A stretch of 64,000 bases of DNA from Halopseudomonas maritima (lineage in GTDB: Bacteria; Pseudomonadota; Gammaproteobacteria; Pseudomonadales; Pseudomonadaceae). Both the position numbers and the translations under genes were made by a program. The DNA lies in NCBI RefSeq assembly GCF_021545785.1, contig NZ_CP079801.1, positions 2,848,001 to 2,912,000 of the forward strand. The letters are read 5' to 3'. The notes beneath the pieces were generated by a model. That model worked only from the letters and a program-made list of their open reading frames with translations, did not search any database and was not told the DNA's origin. Below are positions 43,412 through 54,096 of this stretch, one piece after another. How positions within the stretch are numbered: position 1 is the first letter of the stretch; the number at the start of each line of letters is the position of its first letter.

Positions 43412-44119
43412 ATGTCCGCACCGTTGCAGCCTGCTTATGTGTTGCACAGTCGGCCGTATCGCGACACCAGCGCGCTGGTTGACCTGCTCAGCCTACGTGA
43501 CGGGCTGCAGCGTGTGGTCTGGCGAGGCGCGCGCGGCAAGGGGCGTGGCACACGGCCGCAACCCTTTGTACCCCTGCTGGTCAACTGGTACGGTCGGGGC
43601 GAGCTGAAGACCTTGCAGCAGGCCGAAGTGGCTGGTGCGCACGCACGCTTGCAAGGTGATGCACTGTTTAGTGGTCTCTATCTTAACGAACTGCTGGTGC
43701 GCCTGTTGTCATCAGGTGACGCGCAAACCCTGCTATTTGCCGCGTATCAGCACGCGCTGGAACAACTGGCGGCGCCGCTGGAAAGCGTTGAGCCGGTGCT
43801 GCGCAGTTTTGAATGGCAGTTACTGCAGCTGCTGGGTTACGGTTTCAGTTTGCAGGAGGATGCTTGGCAGCAGCCGTTGCTGGCCCATGGCAGTTATGCC
43901 TGGAGCGCCGAGCAGGGCCTGTATTCGGTGCCTTCTGGCAATAACGGCGCCTTGCCGGGTGCCGGTCTGCTAGCCATGGCCGCTGCCGACTGGGAGCATC
44001 CCGATGCCCTGCCGACCGCCAAGCGGCTGATGCGTCAGGCATTGGCGGTACACCTTGGCGGACGTCCGCTGATCAGCCGTCAGCTGTTTGCAGCCGCTCG
44101 TGGTAGCGGCCAATCCTGA
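43412..44119 (+). CDS. recO: DNA repair protein RecO
   Basis: RecO of 235 residues, which loads RecA on SSB-coated DNA with RecR. The N-terminal OB fold is QPAYVLHSRPYRDTSALVDLLSLRDGLQRVVWRGARG; the helical part follows with LYLNELLVRLLSSGDAQTLLFAAYQHALEQL. It starts 6 nt after era. The four-cysteine zinc motif found in some bacterial RecO proteins is absent, as in E. coli. Confidence 0.95.
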   Translation: MSAPLQPAYVLHSRPYRDTSALVDLLSLRDGLQRVVWRGARGKGRGTRPQPFVPLLVNWYGRGELKTLQQAEVAGAHARLQGDALFSGLYLNELLVRLLSSGDAQTLLFAAYQHALEQLAAPLESVEPVLRSFEWQLLQLLGYGFSLQEDAWQQPLLAHGSYAWSAEQGLYSVPSGNNGALPGAGLLAMAAADWEHPDALPTAKRLMRQALAVHLGGRPLISRQLFAAARGSGQS

Positions 44120-44169
44120 ATCTTTTGACGGCGCCGGTGGCGCTGTTGCGACCTAATGGAGAGTTTTGC

Positions 44170-44910
44170 ATGAGTCAGTCAGACCGGGTGCTGCTGGGCG
44201 TCAATATTGATCACGTGGCCACGCTGCGCCAGGCGCGCGGCACGCGCTACCCTGATCCGGTGCAAGCGGCCATCGAGGCAGAGCAGGCCGGCGCCGACGG
44301 TATTACCGTGCACCTGCGTGAAGACCGGCGGCATATCCAGGAGCGCGATGTGCGCCTGCTGGCAGAGGTGCTGCAGACACGGATGAACTTTGAAATGGCG
44401 GTGACCGATGACATGGTCGCCTTTGCCGAAGAGATTCGGCCGGCGCATGTTTGCCTGGTGCCCGAGCGGCGCGAGGAACTGACCACTGAGGGCGGTCTGG
44501 ACGTTTGCGGTAACGAGGCCCGGGTACAGGCAGCCATCGAGCGCCTGGCTGCTGCAGGGTGTGAGGTATCGCTGTTTATCGATCCGGATGCGCGTCAGAT
44601 TGAAGCGGCCAAGCGCCTCGGCGCGCCGGTTATCGAATTGCACACTGGCCACTATGCCGACACCGAAGGTGCTGAGCAGCAGCAGGCGCTGTTGCGCATC
44701 CGCGAATCGGTCAACTATGCCCTCAAGCTGGGGCTGGTGGTGAACGCGGGGCATGGGTTGCACTATCACAATGTGCAGGCCATTGCGGCTATCACCGGTA
44801 TCAATGAACTGAACATTGGCCACGCGATCATTGCCCGCGCGCTGTTTTCTGGCCTGGCGGGCGCGGTGCGCGACATGCGACAGCTGATTCAGGAATCGTC
44901 GCGCCAATGA
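44170..44910 (+). CDS. pdxJ: Pyridoxine 5'-phosphate synthase
   Basis: PdxJ of 246 residues condenses 1-deoxyxylulose 5-phosphate with the PdxA product to form PNP. Landmarks: LLGVNIDHVATLRQARGTRYPDPV, GADGITVHLREDRRHIQ, ELHTGHYAD and VNAGHGLHYHNV, the last with active-site His. ATG 44170 has GGAGAG 6 nt upstream, and 15 upstream codons are dropped. Its stop overlaps the acpS start (ATGA). Confidence 0.97.
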   Translation: MSQSDRVLLGVNIDHVATLRQARGTRYPDPVQAAIEAEQAGADGITVHLREDRRHIQERDVRLLAEVLQTRMNFEMAVTDDMVAFAEEIRPAHVCLVPERREELTTEGGLDVCGNEARVQAAIERLAAAGCEVSLFIDPDARQIEAAKRLGAPVIELHTGHYADTEGAEQQQALLRIRESVNYALKLGLVVNAGHGLHYHNVQAIAAITGINELNIGHAIIARALFSGLAGAVRDMRQLIQESSRQ

Positions 44911-45287
44911 TTCGTGGCATCGGCACCGATCTGGTTCTGGTCAGCCGCATCGAAGCGGTGCTGTCTCGCCAGGGTGAGCGCTTTGCACGGCGCATTCTCA
45001 CCGCCGACGAATTTGCTCGTTTTGCTGAGCATGGGCAGCCCGCCCGTTATCTGGCCAAACGCTTTGCCGCCAAGGAAGCTATTCTCAAGGCGCTGGGGAC
45101 CGGCCTGGCTGGTGGCCTGTCCTGGCAGCATATGCAGATTGACCGGGACGCGCTGGGTGCACCGCAGGTGGTACTCAGCGGTGTGGCCGCCGAGCGGCTG
45201 GCGGCTGGTGGTGGCGGCCGCATGCTGTTGTCGCTGAGTGATGAGCGCGAACAGGCGTTGGCGTTTGCAGTCTGGTCACTTAGCTAA
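44907..45287 (+). CDS. acpS: Holo-[acyl-carrier-protein] synthase
   Basis: AcpS of 126 residues transfers 4'-phosphopantetheine from CoA to apo-ACP. Motifs: GIGTDLVLVSRIEAVL (Asp for Mg) and RYLAKRFAAKEAILKALGTGL (Glu/Lys). It is coupled to pdxJ as in E. coli. P. aeruginosa is known to lack AcpS and use PcpS instead, so its presence separates this genome from that species. It is convergent with gacS, with only 4 nt between stops. Confidence 0.96.
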   Translation: MIRGIGTDLVLVSRIEAVLSRQGERFARRILTADEFARFAEHGQPARYLAKRFAAKEAILKALGTGLAGGLSWQHMQIDRDALGAPQVVLSGVAAERLAAGGGGRMLLSLSDEREQALAFAVWSLS

Positions 45288-45291
45288 AACG

Positions 45292-48069
<2,778 letters not shown>

Positions 48070-48247
48070 TTGGGGGCAGTCCCATTTTCTTGTTCAGGCG
48101 CCCGCTCTCGGACTGGTGCCTGGCAGGGCGTAAAATGCGCAGTTTGGTGGGCCAAACTACGTCGTTGCCGGTATCATAGGCCGCCTGAGAAAAAAGCACA
48201 GCCTTGCCGGCCCAACTAGTCGTGGGTCAAGGCGCCACGGTGATTCC

Positions 48248-49150
48248 ATGACCCAGCATTACCCGACCATCGCCGATTGTATCGGCAATACCCCGCTCGT
48301 CCGCTTGCAGCGCCTGCCGGGCAACACCAGCAACACCATCCTGGTCAAGCTGGAGGGCAACAATCCCGCCGGCTCGGTGAAGGATCGGCCGGCACTGTCG
48401 ATGATTGAGCGCGCCGAGGCGCGCGGCGACATTCAGCCCGGTGATACGCTGATCGAGGCCACCTCCGGTAACACCGGTATTGCGCTAGCCATGGCGGCGG
48501 CCATCAAGGGCTACCGCATGGTGCTGATCATGCCGAACAACATGAGCGCCGAGCGCAAGGCCGCAATGACCGCTTATGGTGCGGAGCTGATCGAGGTTAC
48601 CCAGGCTCAGGGCATGGAAGGGGCGCGTGATCTGGCGTTGCAAATGCAGGCCGACGGGCAGGGCAAGGTGCTGGATCAGTTTGGCAATCAGGACAACCCT
48701 GAGGCGCACTATCAGGGCACCGGCCCCGAGATATGGCGCGATACTGGCGGCACGGTGACGCACTTTGTTAGCTCCATGGGTACCACAGGCACCATCATGG
48801 GTACGTCACGCTACCTCAAAGAGCAGAATCCGGCGATTCAGATCGTTGGCCTGCAGCCTGTCGAAGGGGCTGCAATTCCTGGCATCCGGCGCTGGCCGAA
48901 GGAATACCTGCCGACCATCTTTGATGAGACCCGAGTCGATCAGGTGATTGACATGGGGCAGCAGGAAGCCGAAGTCACCATGCGCCGGCTGGCGCGCGAA
49001 GAGGGCATTTTTTGCGGCGTGTCCTCTGGTGGGTCGGTGGCCGCTGCGCTGCGTCTCAGCGCCGAGGTTGAGAACGCCGTTATTGTTGCCATCATCTGCG
49101 ACCGGGGTGACCGCTATCTGTCCACCGGCGTATACGACGGTCAGGCATGA
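48248..49150 (+). CDS. cysM: Cysteine synthase B
   Basis: PLP enzyme of 300 residues making cysteine (or S-sulfocysteine from thiosulfate) from O-acetylserine. The Schiff-base lysine is in NNPAGSVKDRPALSMIERAE; PLP phosphate is held by SGNTGIALAMAAAIKGYRMVLIMP. EATSGNTG, DQFGNQDNPEAHYQGTGPEIW and SSMGTTGTIMGTSRYLKE are CysM-type. Upstream, 178 bp separate it from divergent gacS; no clear promoter is seen. It overlaps rlmD by 4 nt. Confidence 0.96.
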   Translation: MTQHYPTIADCIGNTPLVRLQRLPGNTSNTILVKLEGNNPAGSVKDRPALSMIERAEARGDIQPGDTLIEATSGNTGIALAMAAAIKGYRMVLIMPNNMSAERKAAMTAYGAELIEVTQAQGMEGARDLALQMQADGQGKVLDQFGNQDNPEAHYQGTGPEIWRDTGGTVTHFVSSMGTTGTIMGTSRYLKEQNPAIQIVGLQPVEGAAIPGIRRWPKEYLPTIFDETRVDQVIDMGQQEAEVTMRRLAREEGIFCGVSSGGSVAAALRLSAEVENAVIVAIICDRGDRYLSTGVYDGQA

Positions 49151-50487
49151 AACGCGGTCGCGGGCGCCCGCGCTCAGCGCCGGCGGCTGATGCGCCTGCG
49201 GCGGTAGGGCAGCGGATTGAGCTGACTCTGGAACGCCTGACCCACGACGGCCGCGGCATAGGTCGTTGGCGTGGTCGCACCGTGTTTGTAGAGGGTGGAT
49301 TGCCCGGCGAGCAGGTGCAGGCTCGCGTGTTGCGCGCGCGCAGCAAGCTGATCGAAACACGCCTGGAAACCGTGCAGCAGCCCAGCCCATTACGTCAGCC
49401 GCTTCGTTGCATGCATGCCGAGCTGTGTGGCGGCTGCAGCCTTCAGCATATGTCCCACGGACAGCAGCTTGAGATCAAGCAGCAGGCGCTGGCGCAGCAA
49501 TTGCAGCACTTTGCCCAGCTGACGCCACAACAGTGGGCGCCGACCCTTGAGGGCCCTGCCTATGGTTACCGTCAGCGGACGCGGGTAGCCCTGCGCTGGG
49601 ACCGTGCTCGCCGGCAATTGGATGTTGGCTTCCGGCAACGGGCCAGTAGCGAGCTGGTCAACGTAGAACAGTGCCCTGTTTTGGTGCCTGAGCTGGAGGC
49701 CGTGCTCAAAACCTTGCCTGTGGTGCTGCGAAGCTTGCAGGCGGTTGAGGCGCTGGGCCACGTCGAGTTGATTGGGGCCGAGCATCCGGCCTTGGTGCTA
49801 CGCCACCTGCGCCCGTTGTCAGAGGCTGACCGCCAGCGCCTTCTTGCCTTTACGGCGGAGCATGGGTTGGGGCTTTGGCTGCAAGGGGAAGAGGCCGCGC
49901 AGGGGCTGGCTGGCGCGCTGGAACCCGCCTATCGGCTGGCTGATCAGCAGCTGACGTTGGGTTTTGCCCCCGGGGACTTTACCCAGGTGAACCCGCAGAT
50001 CAACCAGGCGATGGTCAACCAGGCGCTGGCGTGGTTGGCTCCAGGGCAAGGCGAGGCGGTTCTGGACCTGTTCTGTGGGGTTGGCAATTTTGCCCTGGCG
50101 CTGGCCCGAGCCGGCGCTGAGGTGACGGGTATCGAAGGTAGCGTGGAAATGGTAGACCGGGCCACGGACAATGCTCGGAAAAACGGCCTTGATCAGGTGC
50201 ACTTTTTGGCAGCCGACTTGTCGAAGCCCCTTGAAGTGCCGCCGGGCTCTCCACGGTTCACGGCAGCGTTGCTTGATCCGCCGCGTGACGGCGCCGAGCA
50301 AATGGTAGGTGATCTGGCCGCGCTGGCGGTCGAGCGAATACTTTACATTTCCTGCAACCCGGCAACGCTGGCGCGGGATGCAGGCATTTTGGCAGGCAAG
50401 GGCTACACCCTGGTTCGGGCGGGCATCATGGATATGTTCCCTCAAACCGCCCATGTCGAGGCCATGGCACTGTTCCGGAGGCAATAG
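49147..50487 (+). CDS. rlmD: 23S rRNA (uracil-1939-C5)-methyltransferase RlmD
   Basis: SAM-dependent enzyme of 446 residues with an N-terminal TRAM domain (LTLERLTHDGRGIGRWRGRTVFVEGGLPGE), a 4Fe-4S cluster site (CMHAELCGGCSLQHM and a later Cys in VEQCPVL), SAM-binding VLDLFCGVGNFALALA, LDPPRDGAEQMV and the catalytic ISCNPATLARD. It methylates U1939 of 23S rRNA. It lies in the conserved rlmD-relA order; 25 nt separate it from relA. Confidence 0.96.
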   Translation: MKRGRGRPRSAPAADAPAAVGQRIELTLERLTHDGRGIGRWRGRTVFVEGGLPGEQVQARVLRARSKLIETRLETVQQPSPLRQPLRCMHAELCGGCSLQHMSHGQQLEIKQQALAQQLQHFAQLTPQQWAPTLEGPAYGYRQRTRVALRWDRARRQLDVGFRQRASSELVNVEQCPVLVPELEAVLKTLPVVLRSLQAVEALGHVELIGAEHPALVLRHLRPLSEADRQRLLAFTAEHGLGLWLQGEEAAQGLAGALEPAYRLADQQLTLGFAPGDFTQVNPQINQAMVNQALAWLAPGQGEAVLDLFCGVGNFALALARAGAEVTGIEGSVEMVDRATDNARKNGLDQVHFLAADLSKPLEVPPGSPRFTAALLDPPRDGAEQMVGDLAALAVERILYISCNPATLARDAGILAGKGYTLVRAGIMDMFPQTAHVEAMALFRRQ

Positions 50488-50512
50488 ATCGCCGCCGGGC
50501 GAGGACAAGAAG

Positions 50513-52762
50513 ATGGTACAGGTCAGAGCAGCACACCCGACCAATCAGGATGGCAGCGTCAATGTCGACGCATGGATAGCACGGATCGGGGAGCGCACGC
50601 AGCTTGTCGATCCGCAGATTCTGCACGAAGCCTGTGAGTGGGCCCAGGAGCTTGAGCAGGCGGCCATTGATGCGGAGAACATCTGGGCTGACGGCGCGAG
50701 CAGCTACCGCACGGGCCTTGAAATGGCCGAGATTCTGGCTGATCTCAAACTCGATCAGGACTCGCTGGTCGCCGCCGTAGTCTATCGCGCGGTGCGTGAG
50801 CGCAAGACCGATCTGACCGAGGTGGAGCGCCGCTTTGGTCCGGCGGTTACGCACCTGGTGGACGGCGTGCAGCGCATGGCCGCCATCAGCGTGTCGCAGA
50901 ACCCCGGTAATACCGCCAGTTTCAGCCCCCAGGCGCAGGTCGAGAACCTGCGCAAGATGCTGGTGACGCTGGTGGACGACGTGCGTGTGGCCCTGATCAA
51001 GCTGGCTGAGCGCACCTGCGCCATCCGTGCGGTCAAGGACGCGCCGGAGGAGAAGCGTTATCGCGTTGCCCGCGAGGTATTCGATATCTACGCACCGCTG
51101 GCCCACCGTCTTGGCATTGGTCACATCAAGTGGGAGCTGGAAGACCTCTCCTTCCGTTATCTGGAACCGACCCAGTACAAGCAGATCGCCAAGCTGCTCG
51201 ATGAGCGGCGTCTTGATCGGCAGCAGTATATCGATGCCGTGATGGCCCAGTTGCGCAAGTCCCTGGAGGAGGCGTCCATCTACGCCGACATCACTGGCCG
51301 GGCAAAACACATCTACTCGATCTGGCGCAAGATGCAGCGCAAGGGCATCGACTTCAGCCAGGTTTATGATGTGCGCGCGGTGCGTATCCTGGTGCCGCAG
51401 GTGCGCGACTGTTACACCGCGCTTGGTGTAGTACACAGCCTTTGGCGGCATATTCCCAACGAGTTTGATGATTATGTCGCCAACCCCAAGGAAAACGGCT
51501 ATCGCTCCTTGCACACCGCAGTGATCGGTCCTGAGGGCAAGGTGCTTGAGGTGCAGATTCGCACCCAGAGCATGCACGAAGAGGCTGAGTTGGGTGTCTG
51601 CGCGCACTGGCGCTACAAGGGCACCGATCTGGACAGCAACTCCAACGCCTACGAAGACAAGATCGCCTGGCTGCGCCAGGTGCTCGAGTGGCACGAGGAA
51701 ATGGGTGATATCGGTGGTCTGGCTGAGCAGCTGCGCGTCGACTTCGAGCCAGATCGCATTTACCTGTTTACCCCGGACGGTCACGTGCTCGACATGGCCA
51801 AGGGCGCTACGCCGCTGGACTTTGCCTACCGGGTTCATACTGAAATTGGCCATAGCTGCCGGGGCGCCAAGGTCAACGGCCGCATCGTGCCGCTCAACTA
51901 TGTGCTGCAGACCGGCGAGCAGGTCGAGATCATCACCGGCAAGCAGAGTGGTCCGAGCCGCGACTGGCTGAACCCCAATCTCGGCTATCTGAACACCTCG
52001 CGGGCGCGCGCCAAGGTGCAGCACTGGTTCAAGGAGCAGGCGCGTGAACAGAACGCCCAGGCCGGCAAGCTGATGGTCGAGCGTGAGCTGACACGTATGG
52101 CACTCAATGGCGCCGACTACGCTCAGCTGATTGATCGCCTGGGGCTCAAGAGTCAGGAAGACCTGTTTGTTGCCGTTGGTTCGGGCGACATGCGTCTGGC
52201 GCATGTGGTCAACGTGGCGCAGCAGCTGGTCGAGCCGGATCGGCACAGTGAGCAGCTGGAGCTGATTCCCAAGAAGCCCAGCCGCAATGTGGGCCGCCGC
52301 GGCGATGTCTACATCCAGGGCGTGGGCAACCTGATGACCCAGCTGGCGGGCTGCTGCCAGCCGGTGCCGGGTGACCCGATCATCGGCTACATCACCCTGG
52401 GCCGCGGCGTTACCGTGCACCGCGCCGATTGTGCCAACGCGATGCAACTGCAGGACCGCGACTCCGAGCGCCTGATCGAGGTTAGCTGGGGTGGGGCGCC
52501 GGTGCAGACCTATCCGGTGGAGATCTACATCAAGGCTTATGACCGCTCCGGTCTGCTGCGCGATGTCTCGCTGTTGCTGGCTAACGAGAAGATCAACGTG
52601 CTGGAGGTCAGCACGCGTACCAACAAGGACGACAACTATGCGGCGATGCTGCTGACCATCGAGATTCCGAGTCTCAACCTGCTCAGCCGCCTGCTGACGC
52701 GCATCAGCCAGCTGCCCAACATTATCGAGGCGCGCCGCAACCGTCAGGAACACCGCGGATGA
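50513..52762 (+). CDS. relA: GTP pyrophosphokinase RelA
   Basis: (p)ppGpp synthetase I of 749 residues, activated by uncharged tRNA on ribosomes. A pseudo-hydrolase domain comes first (the HD motif of SpoT is not kept; VVYRAVRERKTDLTEVERRFG), then the synthetase (RAKHIYSIWRKMQRKGIDFSQVYDVRAVRI; KENGYRSLHTAVIGPEGKVLEVQIRT), TGS (IYLFTPDGHVLDMAKGATPLDFAYRVHTEIGH), helical, zinc-finger (QLAGCCQPVPGD) and ACT domains. ATG 50513 follows GAGGACAAGAAG; 68 upstream codons overlap rlmD in another frame and are not coding. Confidence 0.97.
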   Translation: MVQVRAAHPTNQDGSVNVDAWIARIGERTQLVDPQILHEACEWAQELEQAAIDAENIWADGASSYRTGLEMAEILADLKLDQDSLVAAVVYRAVRERKTDLTEVERRFGPAVTHLVDGVQRMAAISVSQNPGNTASFSPQAQVENLRKMLVTLVDDVRVALIKLAERTCAIRAVKDAPEEKRYRVAREVFDIYAPLAHRLGIGHIKWELEDLSFRYLEPTQYKQIAKLLDERRLDRQQYIDAVMAQLRKSLEEASIYADITGRAKHIYSIWRKMQRKGIDFSQVYDVRAVRILVPQVRDCYTALGVVHSLWRHIPNEFDDYVANPKENGYRSLHTAVIGPEGKVLEVQIRTQSMHEEAELGVCAHWRYKGTDLDSNSNAYEDKIAWLRQVLEWHEEMGDIGGLAEQLRVDFEPDRIYLFTPDGHVLDMAKGATPLDFAYRVHTEIGHSCRGAKVNGRIVPLNYVLQTGEQVEIITGKQSGPSRDWLNPNLGYLNTSRARAKVQHWFKEQAREQNAQAGKLMVERELTRMALNGADYAQLIDRLGLKSQEDLFVAVGSGDMRLAHVVNVAQQLVEPDRHSEQLELIPKKPSRNVGRRGDVYIQGVGNLMTQLAGCCQPVPGDPIIGYITLGRGVTVHRADCANAMQLQDRDSERLIEVSWGGAPVQTYPVEIYIKAYDRSGLLRDVSLLLANEKINVLEVSTRTNKDDNYAAMLLTIEIPSLNLLSRLLTRISQLPNIIEARRNRQEHRG

Positions 52763-53577
52763 GCTATCAGCTGGACGACCTGCTTTATCTGATGCAGCGC
52801 TTGCGTGACCCGCAGCATGGCTGTCCCTGGGACTTGCAGCAGGATTACGCGAGTATCGTGCCGCATACCTTGGAGGAAGCCTACGAGGTTGCCGATGCCA
52901 TTGAGCAGGGCGACTTTGACCAGCTCAGCGGTGAGTTGGGCGACTTGTTGTTTCAGGTCGTTTATTACGCGCAGCTGGCCCGCGAGGAAGGGCGCTTTGG
53001 CTGGGCCGAGGTGGTTGACGCTATCACCCGCAAGCTAGTGCGCCGTCACCCGCACGTGTTCCCTGACGGCAACCTGCATACGCCACCGGGTAGCCAGACT
53101 CTGGCGCCGGACCAGGTCAAGCGCCGCTGGGAGCAAATCAAGGCCGAGGAGCGGGCAGAGAAAGCGGCCCGCCCCGAACAGCTATCGCTGCTGGATGACG
53201 TGCCGGGGGCATTGCCGGCGCTGAGCCGTGCGCAAAAACTGCAGAAGCGCGCTGCCTCGGCTGGTTTTGACTGGCCGGAGGCGGCTCCGGTGGTCGACAA
53301 GATCAGTGAGGAGCTGGATGAAGTGCGCGAGGCGTTGGCTGCTGGTGATAGCGCCGCCGTCGCTGAGGAAATGGGTGATCTGCTGTTCTGCGTGGTCAAT
53401 CTGGCCCGTCACCTTGGGGTGGACGCCGAAAACGCCTTGCGTCACGGCAATGCCAAATTCGAGCGGCGTTTCCGCTTCATCGAAGCGCAGTTAAGAGAGC
53501 AGGGCGCGACCGTCTCCGAACGCCCCCTGGATGAACTCGACGCCCTGTGGGACAAGGCCAAGCAGCAAGGTCTATGA
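52759..53577 (+). CDS. mazG: Nucleoside triphosphate pyrophosphohydrolase MazG
   Basis: MazG of 272 residues with two all-alpha NTP-PPase repeats. Repeat 1: LMQRLRDPQHGCPWDLQQDYASIVPHTLEEAYEVADAI and ELGDLLFQVVYYA. Repeat 2: KISEELDEVREALAAGDSAAVAEEMGDLLFCVVNLARH. The EExxE/D and ExxD metal-binding clusters are visible in both. It hydrolyses NTPs to NMP and can lower (p)ppGpp. The start overlaps the relA stop by 4 nt (ATGA), consistent with joint control of the stringent response. Confidence 0.96.
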   Translation: MSYQLDDLLYLMQRLRDPQHGCPWDLQQDYASIVPHTLEEAYEVADAIEQGDFDQLSGELGDLLFQVVYYAQLAREEGRFGWAEVVDAITRKLVRRHPHVFPDGNLHTPPGSQTLAPDQVKRRWEQIKAEERAEKAARPEQLSLLDDVPGALPALSRAQKLQKRAASAGFDWPEAAPVVDKISEELDEVREALAAGDSAAVAEEMGDLLFCVVNLARHLGVDAENALRHGNAKFERRFRFIEAQLREQGATVSERPLDELDALWDKAKQQGL

Positions 53578-53598
53578 GGGCGCAGTATCCCGCGCCCT
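53577..53598. terminator. Short hairpin between convergent mazG and the 114-aa gene
   Basis: agggcgc (53577-53583) pairs perfectly with gcgccct (53592-53598) around an 8-nt loop. It lies exactly between two converging stop codons, so it may act on both strands. No T tract is seen on either side, so termination strength is doubtful. Confidence 0.4.
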
Positions 53599-53609
53599 AA
53601 TCTGCTCAC

Positions 53610-53954
53610 TCAGTGTTGGGTTTCCTGCTGACGCTCGACCAGCTCCTGCAGATGCTTGCGGCTCAGCTCCAGATAGCGCGGAGTGGGGCCTTCATCTTTG
53701 TACAGCGGGTCGCCCATCTCATCGACCGCGATGACCTCCTTGCCAGCTCGGTAGGGCAGGCTGGCTTCCAGCTCCTCAAGTGCCGCGCCGAGCAGGTCGG
53801 TGATCAGGTCTTCAATCTGGCGTTTTGGATACATCTCGTGCAGCGCTTGCAGACGCGCAGCATCTTCCAGTGGCAGATGTACCGCGTAGCTGTCACGGGT
53901 TACGCGGCCTTTGGCAGTGTCTTCCCAGGCTTGGGTGAGTTCACGGATCTTCAT
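53610..53954 (-). CDS. Conserved small acidic protein, unknown function
   Basis: Protein of 114 residues, soluble, rich in Glu and Leu. Visible blocks are KIRELTQAWEDTAKGRVTRDSYAVHLPLEDAARLQALHEMYPKRQIEDLITDLLGAALEELEASLPY and a C-terminal DEMGDPLYKDEGPTPRYLELSRKHL. Similar short Pseudomonas proteins have been labelled pilin-assembly or pili-tip components in some annotations (from memory, unverified); nothing in the sequence confirms that. ATG 53954 has a strong AAAGGGGG 4 nt upstream. It is convergent with mazG and divergent from ppc. Confidence 0.8.
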   Translation of the reverse strand: MKIRELTQAWEDTAKGRVTRDSYAVHLPLEDAARLQALHEMYPKRQIEDLITDLLGAALEELEASLPYRAGKEVIAVDEMGDPLYKDEGPTPRYLELSRKHLQELVERQQETQH

Positions 53955-54096
53955 GGTTCCCCCTTTGTTGCGTGCTGTCGCTTGTGGCGACACCCTCAGC
54001 ATAGACCATATGCGAGGGCGTACAGGTCTTATGACCCCTTGTCAGCGGCAGGGTTGCATCGCATGCTGGGCATCCCGATCGCCTGGAGAAAGACTC

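Noticed and set aside
50426..52753. 775-residue minus-strand frame opposite relA
   Set aside because: Fully antisense to a clear RelA; it is a by-product of high-GC third positions.
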